The position numbers and the translations under genes are program-made. The notes beneath the pieces were generated by a model. That model did not search any database. It had not been told where the DNA came from and saw only the letters and a list, made by a program, of their open reading frames with translations. Below are positions 46,395 to 56,181 of a stretch of 64,000 nucleotides of DNA, piece after piece (positions within the stretch are counted from its first letter, which is position 1; each line of letters starts with the position of its first letter). This DNA comes from Saprospiraceae bacterium (GTDB lineage: Bacteria; Bacteroidota; Bacteroidia; Chitinophagales; Saprospiraceae), in the NCBI GenBank assembly GCA_016708265.1, contig JADJGA010000011.1:620001-684000 (forward strand). The letters are read 5' to 3'.

Positions 46395-47168
46395 ATGTCA
46401 AAACCTCTTATATTTATTTCAAATGATGATGGTATCTGGGCACCGGGGATAAGTGCTTTAGTGGAAGTTTCTAAAAATTTTGGTGAAGTTGTTGTAGTCG
46501 CTCCTGACAAACCACAATCAGGGCAGGGGCATGCAGTCACTATAAAGGAACCTTTGAGATTGACCCGAGTTCAGGCTTTTGATGGAGTTGAATCCTGGGA
46601 ATGTACAGGCACACCTGCTGACAGTGTAAAACTGGCAAAGGACAAAATTCTCAGAGGCAGGAAAGTAGACCTTGTATTGTCAGGTATAAATCATGGCAAT
46701 AATGCATCTATCAATATTATTTATTCAGGTACAATGTCCGCTGCGATGGAAGGTGCTCTTGAAGGATTTAATTCAATAGGTTTTTCTCTCGATGATTTTT
46801 CACATAATGCCGATTTTTCAGCGGCAAAAGTATATGCAGGTAAGATCATTGAAATGTCTCTGACAAATAAGTTTAAGACACCTTTTCTTTTGAATGTTAA
46901 TTTCCCAAGGCTAAAAACAGAGGATATAAAAGGTATTAAGGTATGCAGACAAGCCAAGGGTAAATGGGTTGAGGAATTCATGGATGCAGTAGACCCTAGA
47001 GGTGTACCTTATTACTGGATGACAGGCAAATTTGAAAATCTTGAGCCAGAGGCTGTTGATACTGATTTATGGGCTATTAAAAACGGATATGTTTCGATTG
47101 TGCCTTCGTGCTTTGATCTGACAAAGCATTCCATTATCAAAGATTTAAATTTTTTTACAAATGAATGA
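46395..47168 (+). CDS. surE: 5'/3'-nucleotidase SurE
   Basis: A metal-dependent nucleoside monophosphate phosphatase, cytosolic. The active-site motif is at the N-terminus (FISNDDGIWAPGI), with SGINHGNNASINIIYSGTM downstream, both hallmarks of SurE. The 257-residue length is normal. The next gene, a small membrane protein, overlaps its 3' end by 8 bases. In Bacteroidota surE and lpxB are often neighbours. Confidence 0.95.
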   Translation: MSKPLIFISNDDGIWAPGISALVEVSKNFGEVVVVAPDKPQSGQGHAVTIKEPLRLTRVQAFDGVESWECTGTPADSVKLAKDKILRGRKVDLVLSGINHGNNASINIIYSGTMSAAMEGALEGFNSIGFSLDDFSHNADFSAAKVYAGKIIEMSLTNKFKTPFLLNVNFPRLKTEDIKGIKVCRQAKGKWVEEFMDAVDPRGVPYYWMTGKFENLEPEAVDTDLWAIKNGYVSIVPSCFDLTKHSIIKDLNFFTNE

Positions 47169-47466
47169 TTTTAAAACAAGCATCTGGTTTGGAATAATAA
47201 TTGGTATTTGTATTCCCATCTTAGGTGCTGCCATCACAAAAATGATTTTTGAACAGCTCGCAGGTGCTGGTATAATACCAACAAATTCCGGAGTTTTCTT
47301 CGTTAATCAGGAACGTACGATCTGGGTTATAGGCATCATATTCAATCTGATTCCATTTCAGTATTTTAAAGCAAAGAAATCTGAAAATGTGATGAAAGGT
47401 ATTTTGTATATGACAATCTTAGCAGTTGCAATCTGGTTGATATACTATTTCAGAACAATCTTTTAG
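47161..47466 (+). CDS. Small three-helix membrane protein between surE and lpxB
   Basis: A 101-residue inner-membrane protein. Hydrophobic segments lie at about residues 7-28 (WFGIIIGICIPILGAAI), 56-73 (TIWVIGIIFNLIPF) and 80-98 (GILYMTILAVAIWLIYYF). No domain is recognised. It overlaps surE by 8 bases and its TAG stop shares a base with the GTG start of lpxB, so all three are translated in one coupled unit. A role connected with lipid A synthesis or transport is an inference from position only. Confidence 0.8.
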   Translation: MNDFKTSIWFGIIIGICIPILGAAITKMIFEQLAGAGIIPTNSGVFFVNQERTIWVIGIIFNLIPFQYFKAKKSENVMKGILYMTILAVAIWLIYYFRTIF

Positions 47467-48578
47467 TGAAGAGAAAGTTTTATATAATTGCCGGAGAAGC
47501 ATCGGGAGATATGTACGGTTCATCCCTTGTTGAATCAATGTTAAAAATCGATCCGGATATAAGATTTAAAGGATTTGGAGGTGAAAAAATGAAAAAATCC
47601 GGTGTTGATATAAGTGTCGGTATTGATAAATTGGCAATAATGGGTTTTCTGGAAGTACTTATGAATTTAAGGAGAATTCTATCTTATTTCAGAAAGGCAA
47701 AATCCGAAATTCTCCAATTTCAGCCTGATGCTTTAATACTTATTGATTATCCTGGATTTAACATGAGAATGGCTGAATGGGCAAAAAAGCGAGGACTTAA
47801 GGTTTATTATTATATTGCGCCTATGGTTTGGGCATGGGGAAAGAAAAGGATACCGAAGATTAAAGCATATATTGATAAATTGTTTGTGATTCTTCCTTTT
47901 GAAAAGGAATTTTTTAAAACTCACGGGATTGATGCTGTTTATGTTGGAAATCCATTGCTTGAGGAGATAAGCAAATTCAGGTCAGATCCTGTTTTTTTTG
48001 ATAAATACAACATACCAACCGGAAGCGTTAAAGTGGCATTTTTCCCTGGAAGCAGAGTTGCTGAGTTAAAAAGTAATATCGATCCAGTCCTGCCAGTAAT
48101 TGAAAAAAGTAAAGATAAGATTTTTCTTGTAGCTGCCAGATCAGATATTAAAAGCAAATTACTAACGAGAATATCACATCTTGATAATGTAAGAATTATA
48201 TATGATCAAAATTATGATATACTTAATGTTGCCGATGCTGGCATTATCAAATCAGGCACCGCTTCACTTGAAGCAGTAATTTTTAAACTACCACATGTTG
48301 TAATTTATAAAATAAGTTACATAAGCCATTTGATTATCAAAAAGGTTGTAACAGGCATTAAGTTTGCATCACTTATAAATATTATCCTTGGCAAGGAAGT
48401 TGTCACTGAACTTTTGCAGGAACAGATAAGCCCACAAAATGTTGATAAGGAGCTTTGTAGAGTTCTTACTCCTTCAATAAGAGATGAAATGATAAATGAA
48501 TTTGAAAAATGTAAACTCGCTATAAAAATTGAGAAATTTCCCTCTGAGTTGGTTGCGGAATACATTATGGGGTATTAA
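47466..48578 (+). CDS. lpxB: Lipid-A-disaccharide synthase
   Basis: A peripheral inner-membrane GT19 enzyme joining UDP-diacylglucosamine and lipid X in lipid A synthesis. Motifs include YIIAGEASGDMYG at the N-terminus, LIDYPGFNMRMAEWAKK, YYIAPMVWAWGKKR and VADAGIIKSGTASLEA. The 370-residue length is normal. The start is GTG, overlapping the previous stop as TAGTG; the conserved N-terminus begins right there, so the start is firm. Confidence 0.95.
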   Translation: MKRKFYIIAGEASGDMYGSSLVESMLKIDPDIRFKGFGGEKMKKSGVDISVGIDKLAIMGFLEVLMNLRRILSYFRKAKSEILQFQPDALILIDYPGFNMRMAEWAKKRGLKVYYYIAPMVWAWGKKRIPKIKAYIDKLFVILPFEKEFFKTHGIDAVYVGNPLLEEISKFRSDPVFFDKYNIPTGSVKVAFFPGSRVAELKSNIDPVLPVIEKSKDKIFLVAARSDIKSKLLTRISHLDNVRIIYDQNYDILNVADAGIIKSGTASLEAVIFKLPHVVIYKISYISHLIIKKVVTGIKFASLINIILGKEVVTELLQEQISPQNVDKELCRVLTPSIRDEMINEFEKCKLAIKIEKFPSELVAEYIMGY

Positions 48579-48786
48579 GTCTAAAATGTTATAGAGGAAA
48601 TTTACACATTAAAATTGTTTTTATCGGCAATTGAATTCAACTGTAATACTTATAAGAATTGTTATCCAAAGCCAATAAAATCAATAAATATATTTCAAAA
48701 CTATATTAATATTCCTAATAAACGCTCATTTTACGTGACAGAAAACTTTTCCTTTTGATTATTTATCCAAATATAGAATAGTTTGT

Positions 48787-48794
48787 TATTTTTG
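48787..48794 (+). promoter_or_regulatory. Promoter -7 box of the efp-accB-accC operon
   Basis: TATTTTTG fits TAnnTTTG, 22 bases before the efp start codon. There is no TTG at the ideal spacing. Confidence 0.55.
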
Positions 48795-48816
48795 CGGGCT
48801 AAATAAAATTTAATAT

Positions 48817-49380
48817 ATGGCAACAACCGCAGATATAAGAAATGGATTGTGTATCAACTATAATGATGACATATGGGTAGTATCTAAGTTTCAACATGTA
48901 AAGCCCGGAAAAGGAGGTGCTTTTGTAAGAACAAAAATTAAAAACATAACGACAGGAAGGGTTATAGATGTTACTTTTCAGGCTGGTCACCGCATAGACG
49001 ATGTAAGAGTGGAAAGAAGAAAATATCAGTTTTTGTATAAAGATGATTCAGGATTTCATTTTATGAATACCGAAACCTATGAGCAAGTCTCTATCAAGGA
49101 AGAAATGCTTGAAAGACCTGAATTCCTCAAGGAAGGAGAATCAGTCGAAATACTATTTCATGCAGAAAATGAAATACCTCTTACCGCTGAAATGCCTCAG
49201 CATATTGTTCTTCAGATTACATATACAGAACCCGGTGTTAAGGGCGATACTGCTACAAATGCCACAAAACCTGCAACTGTTGAAACAGGGGCAACCATAA
49301 GGGTACCATTATTCATAAATGAAGGAGACAAGGTAAAAATACTTACAGAAACAGGAGAATATCTCGAACGAGTAAAATAA
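48817..49380 (+). CDS. efp: Elongation factor P
   Basis: Relieves ribosome stalling at polyproline stretches. The three OB-like domains fit the 187-residue length. The modified-lysine loop is HVKPGKGGAF with Lys32 at the tip, the residue modified in enzymes of the EpmA type; no arginine is present, so the EarP rhamnosylation route is excluded. accB follows after 40 bases, a common arrangement. Confidence 0.96.
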   Translation: MATTADIRNGLCINYNDDIWVVSKFQHVKPGKGGAFVRTKIKNITTGRVIDVTFQAGHRIDDVRVERRKYQFLYKDDSGFHFMNTETYEQVSIKEEMLERPEFLKEGESVEILFHAENEIPLTAEMPQHIVLQITYTEPGVKGDTATNATKPATVETGATIRVPLFINEGDKVKILTETGEYLERVK

Positions 49381-49420
49381 ATATGCATTTTATACAGCTT
49401 CATTAAAAAAATAATTCAAA

Positions 49421-49933
49421 ATGGATTACAGGGAAATACAAAACTTAATCAAATTGGCAGGCAGTTCCAATATTTCTGAATTGAAATTAAAAAACGGAGA
49501 TTTCAAACTTACGATCAGAACAAAAGATTATCATAAATTTTCTTATTCAGCTGCTCCGCAACCCACATCATTTAATGTTTCGGGCCCTGTGCAGTCAGCT
49601 TCTTCATTTGAAGCTTACAATGGCCAGACTAATGACATACCATCCGATGAAAATTTGATACAAAAGATTCAGCCTGAACCAAAAACAGGGTTTATTGAAA
49701 TCAAGTCACCAATAGTAGGTACTTTTTACAGGTCTGCTGGTCCTGATAAGGAAGCTTATGTAAAAATTGGTGACCATGTGAATGTGAAATCAGTGGTCTG
49801 TATAGTCGAAGCAATGAAGCTGTTCAATGAAATTGAATCTGATGTCAGTGGGAAAATTGTAGACGTTTTGGTTGAAGATGGCTCTCCTGTTGAGTACGAC
49901 CAGGTACTGTTTTTAATTGATCCCAAAGGCTGA
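49421..49933 (+). CDS. accB: Biotin carboxyl carrier protein of acetyl-CoA carboxylase
   Basis: Carries the biotin that shuttles CO2 between AccC and AccA/AccD. The C-terminal biotinyl domain (about residues 93-170) has [11 protein letters not shown] with biotinylated Lys133. The N-terminal helix and a linker (about 40-90) rich in S, P and Q precede it. The 170-residue length is normal. It is followed after 50 bases by accC. Confidence 0.96.
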   Translation: MDYREIQNLIKLAGSSNISELKLKNGDFKLTIRTKDYHKFSYSAAPQPTSFNVSGPVQSASSFEAYNGQTNDIPSDENLIQKIQPEPKTGFIEIKSPIVGTFYRSAGPDKEAYVKIGDHVNVKSVVCIVEAMKLFNEIESDVSGKIVDVLVEDGSPVEYDQVLFLIDPKG

Positions 49934-49983
49934 TAAGAACATTTTTTTTGGTTTTGTATTGAAAATTAAATAACATAAGCATT

Positions 49984-51342
49984 ATGTTCAATAAAATTCT
50001 TATTGCCAACCGGGGAGAAATTGCGTTGAGAATAATACGCACCTGTAAAGAGATAGGCATTAAAACAGTTGCTATATATTCTACTGCAGATAAAGACAGT
50101 CTCCATGTAAGGTTTGCCGATGAAGCAGTTTGTATAGGTCCACCGAGCCCCGCAAAATCATATCTTGACCCTATCAGAATCATGGCAGCTGCAGAAATTA
50201 CAAATGCTGATGCAATCCATCCCGGCTATGGTTTTCTTGCCGAGAACGCTGATTTCGCTGAAATATGCAGACAGCATGGAATAAAATTTATTGGGCCAAC
50301 GCCTGAGATGATAAGAAAAATGGGGGATAAGATAACTGCCAAAGAAACTATGATAAAAGCAGGAGTACCTGTTGTTCCAGGGTCTGAGGGATTGTTGAAA
50401 GTTCTTGATAAAGGTTTAAAAAAAGCTTCGGAAATTGGTTATCCGATAATTTTAAAAGCTACCGCAGGTGGAGGAGGCAGGGGTATGCGAATAGTCAGAA
50501 AGCCTGAAGATTTTGAAGAGCAGTGGAATCTCGCTAAAAATGAAGCCAGAGTTTCTTTTGGCAATGATGGTATTTATATTGAAAAATATATCGAGAATCC
50601 ACGTCATATTGAAATACAGATCGTGGGTGATCAGTATGGAAATGTTGCTCATCTTTCAGAAAGAGATTGTTCAATACAAAGAAGACACCAAAAACTCGTT
50701 GAAGAAAGTCCATCTCCATTAATGACAAAGGAATTGAGAAAATCGATGGGTGATGCAGCCATAAAGGCCGGAAAATCAATAAAGTATGAGGGTTTAGGTA
50801 CAGTAGAGTTTTTGGTTGATAAGCATAAGAATTTTTATTTTATGGAAATGAATACCAGAATTCAGGTTGAACATACTGTTACAGAAGAAGTTATTGAATT
50901 TGATCTGGTTAAAGAGCAGATTAAAATAGCTGCAGGCATTCCGATTTCAGGAAAAAGCTATATTCCTAAAATGCATGCCATAGAATGCAGGATAAATGCT
51001 GAAAATCCCTATAAAAATTTTTCACCCAGTCCTGGACTTATAACAGCATATCATTCTGCCAGTGGTCAGGGAGTTAGGGTTGATTCTCATGCCTATGCAG
51101 GTTATGTAATACCTCAATATTATGATTCAATGATTGCAAAACTCATTTGCAAGGCAAGAACCAGAGAAGAAGCTATTAAAAAGATGAAAAGAGCACTTGA
51201 AGAATACATTATTGAAGGAGTTAAAACGACAATTCCTTTTCATTTAAAACTTATGGAAGATAAAAGATTTACATCAGGGAAATTTGATACAAGTTTTATG
51301 GATGATTTTGTGATGGACGAAGAAAAGGAGCCTACCGAATAA
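49984..51342 (+). CDS. accC: Biotin carboxylase subunit of acetyl-CoA carboxylase
   Basis: Carboxylates biotin on AccB using ATP and bicarbonate. The 452-residue protein has the carboxylase N-domain ([17 protein letters not shown]), the ATP-grasp domain with [15 protein letters not shown] and the metal-binding part [17 protein letters not shown]. It completes an efp-accB-accC operon; accA is 27 kb away on the other strand and accD is not in the window. Confidence 0.97.
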   Translation: MFNKILIANRGEIALRIIRTCKEIGIKTVAIYSTADKDSLHVRFADEAVCIGPPSPAKSYLDPIRIMAAAEITNADAIHPGYGFLAENADFAEICRQHGIKFIGPTPEMIRKMGDKITAKETMIKAGVPVVPGSEGLLKVLDKGLKKASEIGYPIILKATAGGGGRGMRIVRKPEDFEEQWNLAKNEARVSFGNDGIYIEKYIENPRHIEIQIVGDQYGNVAHLSERDCSIQRRHQKLVEESPSPLMTKELRKSMGDAAIKAGKSIKYEGLGTVEFLVDKHKNFYFMEMNTRIQVEHTVTEEVIEFDLVKEQIKIAAGIPISGKSYIPKMHAIECRINAENPYKNFSPSPGLITAYHSASGQGVRVDSHAYAGYVIPQYYDSMIAKLICKARTREEAIKKMKRALEEYIIEGVKTTIPFHLKLMEDKRFTSGKFDTSFMDDFVMDEEKEPTE

Positions 51343-51408
51343 TATGAAAATCAGATTAAATAAACAACTGAAATCATGTTATTTCCAAATTTTTGAAATT
51401 AAATTTTA

Positions 51409-53223
51409 ATGAAACACTTTTGGTATATACTCAAAAGATTAAAACCATACAGAATGTGGTTCAATCTAAGTGTTTTTTCCAACCTTATGATGTCTGTATT
51501 TCAGATAGCCAGCATTCCGCTTTTTATACCATTTTTTGAATTGCTTTTTAAACCCGATAAATCAAAAAGTCTTATTTTTACATTGAGTGATGACCCATCT
51601 CTGAAAGATTATCTGCAATTTTACCTTTCTAAACTGATTAATGGAAAAACACCTCAGGAAGCATTATTTTATGTGATAATTGCATTTGTTATTACTTTCC
51701 TTTTTAAAAATATTTTTGTATATCTTGGAAATTTTTTCATGACACCGGTAAGAAATGGTTTTATAAAAGACTATAGAAAGGATATTTATGACCATCTTAT
51801 AAATCTACCAGTTCTTTATTTTAAGGATAAAAAAAAGGGGGATTTGCTTTCGCGTATGAGTATTGATATGCAGGAAATTGAAAATAGTATTATTACAGGT
51901 TTCGATGCATTAATCAAATCTCCGCTAATTATAATTGGAGCAATTGTTTTTATGGTTGTTATAAGTCCACAGCTCACTACTTTTGTATTAATTCTTCTGC
52001 CGGTTACGATTTTTTTGATTGGAGGAATTTCCAGAAAACTTAAGCAACAATCTTCTACAGCACAGGATTATATTGGAAAATTGTTGATTTTAATGGAAGA
52101 AACCATAGGAAGTATAAAAGTTATAAAAAGTTTCAATGCTACTTCTTCATTTATAAGAAAGTTTGGAGAAATAAATTACGGTTATAAAAAGTTACTTGAC
52201 AAAATCATGTTCAGGAAGGCTTTTGCATCTCCTTTGGCTGAGATAATGGGGGTGATTGTGGTCGCAATGCTAATGTGGTATTCCGGAACATTGGTATTTA
52301 AAGGAGAATTCCTCCCTTCTGCCTTTTTTGCTTTTATTTATGCTTTTTTTTCAATTATTGAACCCGCAAAATCATTTTCAAATGCTTATTACAGTTTTCA
52401 GAAAGGTGCTGCAGCATTAGTTAGAGTTGAAGAGATAATGAACCAAAATAATAATATAACAGATAAGAAGAATGCTGTAAGTAAAACAGATTTCTATGAT
52501 TCTATTGAATTCAGGAATATTTGGTTCAGATATCCTGATTCTCCTGATTATGTTCTTCAGGATATAAACTTCAAAATATTCAAAGGACAGAAAATAGCTC
52601 TTATTGGTTTATCAGGAGCAGGTAAAACTACGCTTGCTGACCTTATATCGCGTTTTTATGATGTGCAGAAAGGTGATATACTGATAGATGGAGTCAGTAT
52701 TAAAGACTTGAAAATTGATGATTTGCGCAATTTGATCGGGATAGTTTCACAGGATGCCCTGTTGTTCAATGACAGTATTCTGAGGAATATTTGTATTTCG
52801 GATCAGAAAGTAAATGCTGAACAGCTTGGTTTTGCTGTCAGAACAGCAATGGTTGATGAATTTGTACCGGATGTTTCACGATTGGATAAAATAATAATAG
52901 GAGATCAGGGAACAAAATTAAGTGGGGGTCAGAAACAAAGAGTAGCAATTGCAAGGGCTATTTATAAGAATGCACCGGTATTGATATTGGATGAAGCTAC
53001 GTCTTCATTGGATTCTCAATCTGAAAAAACAGTTCAGAAAGCTCTACAGGTAGTAATGGAAAACAAGACTTCAATTATAATTGCACACAGACTATCAACA
53101 ATTCAGGATGCCGACAGAGTTATAGTGCTGGAAAATGGGAAAATTATTGAATCCGGAACACCCAATGAATTGATTATGTCAAAAGGAGTATACTATAAAT
53201 TTGTTCAACTCCAGCAACTTTAA
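51409..53223 (+). CDS. MsbA-like ABC exporter (fused permease and ATPase)
   Basis: A 604-residue half-transporter, probably a homodimer in the inner membrane. Six membrane helices lie in residues about 15-320. The ATPase domain (about 365-604) has Walker A GLSGAGKTTLAD, signature LSGGQKQRVAIARA, Walker B VLILDEATSSLDS and the H loop IIAHRLS. Its closest known kind is MsbA, the lipid A flippase, which would fit the nearby lpxB; many Bacteroidota multidrug exporters look alike, so this is not certain. It starts 66 bases after accC. Confidence 0.88.
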   Translation: MKHFWYILKRLKPYRMWFNLSVFSNLMMSVFQIASIPLFIPFFELLFKPDKSKSLIFTLSDDPSLKDYLQFYLSKLINGKTPQEALFYVIIAFVITFLFKNIFVYLGNFFMTPVRNGFIKDYRKDIYDHLINLPVLYFKDKKKGDLLSRMSIDMQEIENSIITGFDALIKSPLIIIGAIVFMVVISPQLTTFVLILLPVTIFLIGGISRKLKQQSSTAQDYIGKLLILMEETIGSIKVIKSFNATSSFIRKFGEINYGYKKLLDKIMFRKAFASPLAEIMGVIVVAMLMWYSGTLVFKGEFLPSAFFAFIYAFFSIIEPAKSFSNAYYSFQKGAAALVRVEEIMNQNNNITDKKNAVSKTDFYDSIEFRNIWFRYPDSPDYVLQDINFKIFKGQKIALIGLSGAGKTTLADLISRFYDVQKGDILIDGVSIKDLKIDDLRNLIGIVSQDALLFNDSILRNICISDQKVNAEQLGFAVRTAMVDEFVPDVSRLDKIIIGDQGTKLSGGQKQRVAIARAIYKNAPVLILDEATSSLDSQSEKTVQKALQVVMENKTSIIIAHRLSTIQDADRVIVLENGKIIESGTPNELIMSKGVYYKFVQLQQL

Positions 53224-53246
53224 ATTCTTTGTTTAATTAAAAAACT

Positions 53247-53254
53247 TATTTTTG
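53247..53254 (+). promoter_or_regulatory. Possible -7 box for the small T9SS protein
   Basis: TATTTTTG fits TAnnTTTG but lies only 17 bases before the TTG start; the TTG at 53229 is 15 bases upstream, short of the usual 19. Confidence 0.35.
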
Positions 53255-53270
53255 TAAAAAAAAATACTGA

Positions 53271-54353
53271 TTGTTAAAGTCGATATACATAATATTTCTT
53301 TTTATCCTGAGTGCTTCTGTCTTTGGCCAGATAGAAATAACTAACAATCCATTCAGGTTCGAGTCAGATACAAGGTTGAGGTACAGGGTTGATTATATTG
53401 ACAAAGAAATAGTTGAAAACAAAGGAACAAATCAGAACTGGAATTTAAAGAACATTGAAAGTCCTCTTTACAAAGAACTTGTAATCAATATTATCAATAG
53501 CGGCTCAGTACAGAATCTTAAATTAAGTGATGGTGATTATACCCGGTCGGTTAAAAGAAGTAAATCCAATTTTGATGAAACAGGAATTTCAGTCAGGTTA
53601 AATTCCTTCCAAACTTATAATTTCCAATATAACAAGCCAATATCATTTTCTTATAAAAACCTGAAATACGGAGCAAAATATTCAGAAAAGTCAAGTTTTG
53701 ACTTAAGTATCAGCAGGGATGAACTACCTGTCAGAATCTCTAAATCACTTCCTGATAAAGTTAAAAATATAAAGATCATTGGTGAAATATTTCGCAGTTA
53801 TCATTGTGATGCAAGTGGCAGGTTTATTTTGGAAGATAAAAATGTTTCAGCATTGCGAATGAAAGTTGTTGAAAAAGTAGATTTGCGGTTATACGATATA
53901 TATAGCGGTACAGAGATACCATTTAATGATAATAATGCTCTTAGTCTGATTTATCCAGGCGTAGGTACAAATCACCATTTTTTATTCTTTTCCAACTCAA
54001 CAAAGATGTATTTTGCCAAGGTAAGGCCAAACAAAAATAATGACGACTATGTGATCGAATTCCAAAGCGGAATTGATAATGATTCAGATTTTAACATATC
54101 CGGTAGTGGCAAGGATTTCATTTTATATCCAAATCCTACTTATGGAATTACAAAGTTTTTATTTTCAAACTTCTCAGAAGGGCAGTATACAATAGATATT
54201 TACAATGTAATAGGAAAAAAAATATGGTCAAAACAGCAGAATATTGATCAGGAATCAGTTTTCAAATTTGATTTTTCATTTCTGAGGAAAGGGACATATC
54301 TGATTTCAGTTAAGGATAAATCCGGAAATCCTGTTTCCACTAAAAAATGGTAA
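53271..54353 (+). CDS. T9SS-exported protein, 360 residues
   Basis: An exported protein with signal peptide (1-19, ending SVFGQ) and no recognised domain in the central 240 residues, which are beta-rich. The C-terminal 85 residues form a T9SS type A sorting domain: DFILYPNPTYGITKFLF, then IDIYNVIGKKIWSK and the end KKW. The start is TTG, chosen because the signal peptide begins directly there; no ATG is available nearby. Surface-anchored or secreted; function unknown. Confidence 0.8.
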   Translation: MLKSIYIIFLFILSASVFGQIEITNNPFRFESDTRLRYRVDYIDKEIVENKGTNQNWNLKNIESPLYKELVINIINSGSVQNLKLSDGDYTRSVKRSKSNFDETGISVRLNSFQTYNFQYNKPISFSYKNLKYGAKYSEKSSFDLSISRDELPVRISKSLPDKVKNIKIIGEIFRSYHCDASGRFILEDKNVSALRMKVVEKVDLRLYDIYSGTEIPFNDNNALSLIYPGVGTNHHFLFFSNSTKMYFAKVRPNKNNDDYVIEFQSGIDNDSDFNISGSGKDFILYPNPTYGITKFLFSNFSEGQYTIDIYNVIGKKIWSKQQNIDQESVFKFDFSFLRKGTYLISVKDKSGNPVSTKKW

Positions 54354-54527
54354 TAATCGGGGTCTAATATTTATGATTAATTGTATATTTATGAAATGTC
54401 CAGTTTTATCATTAACATAATGTATTTCATAAAATGTATAAATAAATGTTTAATAATTATATATGTATGATATTAATGTATATATATAATAATTTAATTT
54501 TTTTTTTAAGGGAAGAATAATTTGAAT

Positions 54528-54535
54528 TACCTTTG
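54528..54535 (+). promoter_or_regulatory. Promoter -7 box for the 235-residue beta-barrel gene
   Basis: TACCTTTG fits TAnnTTTG, 56 bases upstream of the GTG start. No -33 TTG at normal spacing. Confidence 0.55.
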
Positions 54536-54590
54536 TAATTAAGATCAGTCTCAAGTAAAACTATTTTATTAATCATTAAAATATTTAGAA

Positions 54591-55298
54591 GTGAAAAAAT
54601 CATTATTATTGCTTATATTAGGAATTACTATTTCTTTTATGGCTTCAAACTCAAATGCACAGGATACCACATCTCCGTCAGATGAACCTTTTTTTGGTGA
54701 ATCAGCTGACTTTTTAATTGGAATTAACTCCGGAGTTTTTGATTGTAATTCCTGGGTGAAATATCCTTATAATATTGGTGCTGTAGCTCAGTTTAATTAT
54801 TTTCCTGACCTGACAAAAAATTGGTTCTTTGGAGCTGAAGTTGGTGCATTTTACACACAATCTACTGAAAAAGGAGACAAGTGGGGTAGGGAATCTAAAG
54901 GTGCATTTGCTGATATTACATTATATCCTGGATTAAGTTTTCCTATTGGCAATAGCTTTTCTGCTGAAGACAATGAAGTGTTAAGACTAAAAAAATTAGC
55001 TCAGGCAAGAAAATTCAAAGTAGGTTTAGGTTTTACTATAGCTATTCCAATTGTTAAAAAATCTGAAGGAGTTGGAGTTAATGTTGATGCTGTGAAACCT
55101 GGATTTGGGTTTTCTGCCAGGACAAGTTATGATCTTAATAAAAGATTGGCAATTTTTGCGAACGCTACCAGAATTGGCAGAGATTTGGACGGACTTGGAT
55201 TTATAAATAAAACAAGTACTGAAAGAATTGAAGGAAATAAATATAAAGTAACTTATTACTATAAAATAGGAGTTCTTTGGAATTTTATCAGGAAATAA
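54591..55298 (+). CDS. Exported beta-barrel protein (outer-membrane porin-like)
   Basis: A 235-residue protein with signal peptide (1-24, ending SNAQ). Beta-strand patterns such as GAVAQFNYFPDLTKNWFFGAEVGAF and the end KVTYYYKIGVLWNFIRK suggest a small outer-membrane barrel. Family not recognised. The start is GTG, supported by the signal peptide starting there. It is a single gene ending at a clear terminator. Confidence 0.75.
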   Translation: MKKSLLLLILGITISFMASNSNAQDTTSPSDEPFFGESADFLIGINSGVFDCNSWVKYPYNIGAVAQFNYFPDLTKNWFFGAEVGAFYTQSTEKGDKWGRESKGAFADITLYPGLSFPIGNSFSAEDNEVLRLKKLAQARKFKVGLGFTIAIPIVKKSEGVGVNVDAVKPGFGFSARTSYDLNKRLAIFANATRIGRDLDGLGFINKTSTERIEGNKYKVTYYYKIGVLWNFIRK

Positions 55299-55315
55299 AG
55301 TTTGAAAAACTTAAT

Positions 55316-55344
55316 AAAAGCTCTTAAAAAAGAGCTTTTTTTTT
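55316..55344 (+). terminator. Rho-independent terminator after the beta-barrel gene
   Basis: AAAAGCTCTT (55316-55325) pairs with AAGAGCTTTT (55330-55339) around AAAA, followed by a T run. Confidence 0.9.
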
Positions 55345-55421
55345 GCACTTAAGTAAAATATCCTCAATAATTTTCCATTCTTTATCACATAAATGGTAGA
55401 TTTGTTGATTAATATTTTTTT

Positions 55422-56105
55422 ATGGATCGTTTAATCATACCTTTATTAGTACTCACATTTTTTTTAAGCATTACCTTGGTATCTTGTTTAGACAGTAACA
55501 AGGATCAGGATCTTGGAAAAAGTCCTGAGAACCCTGGTAAAAATACTCTTACAATCCCTAAGGATGAAAATAAGGACAGAGCATTATGGCAGAAACCTGA
55601 GATTGTGGTATCAAAGATGGGAAACTTATCGGACAGAACAGTTGCAGATATAGGTGCGGGAACAGGATATTTCACTTTCAGGATGGCATTACAGGCACAA
55701 AAAGTAATTGCAATAGATATCATGCCTAGTTATCTTGAGATTTTAGATAATCTCAAGGAAAAACTGCCATTTGAAATTAAGAGCAGAATAGAGACAAGAC
55801 TTGCAAAGGAAAATGATCCTTTGTTAAAACCAGGAGAAGTTGACCTTGTAGTAATCATTAATACTTTTAGTGTTATTGGCAGGAAAATTGAATACCTTAA
55901 AACATTAAAAAAAGGCTTGAAAAGTGGGGGAAAAGTTTTTATTGTTGATTTTAAGATCAAAAATATTCCAATAGATGCTCCTCCTGTTAAAGACCGATTA
56001 CCCATAAATGAACTTGAAGATCAACTTGTAAAAGCCGGTTTCAAAAATATCATAACTGACGACACAACTCTCGATTTTCAGTATATTGTTACTGCTGAAA
56101 AATAA
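55422..56105 (+). CDS. Class I SAM-dependent methyltransferase with a lipoprotein signal
   Basis: A 227-residue protein. The N-terminus is a membrane-type signal ending in a lipobox, TLVSC (Cys at residue 22). Residues about 70-220 form a Rossmann methyltransferase domain with the SAM motif VADIGAGTGYFTFRMA and the acidic IAIDIMPSYL. Such a protein is expected outside the inner membrane, where SAM is not normally available, which makes it odd. The signal could instead act as an inner-membrane anchor facing the cytosol. Substrate is unknown. The last residues, YIVTAEK, fit the usual methyltransferase end. Confidence 0.75.
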   Translation: MDRLIIPLLVLTFFLSITLVSCLDSNKDQDLGKSPENPGKNTLTIPKDENKDRALWQKPEIVVSKMGNLSDRTVADIGAGTGYFTFRMALQAQKVIAIDIMPSYLEILDNLKEKLPFEIKSRIETRLAKENDPLLKPGEVDLVVIINTFSVIGRKIEYLKTLKKGLKSGGKVFIVDFKIKNIPIDAPPVKDRLPINELEDQLVKAGFKNIITDDTTLDFQYIVTAEK

Positions 56106-56181
56106 TATTTATAATAGTTTCGTTAAGTTTTTTTTAAATGTTTTTCGTACTAAGTTTTAAAACAAAGGAAAAACCGTTATT

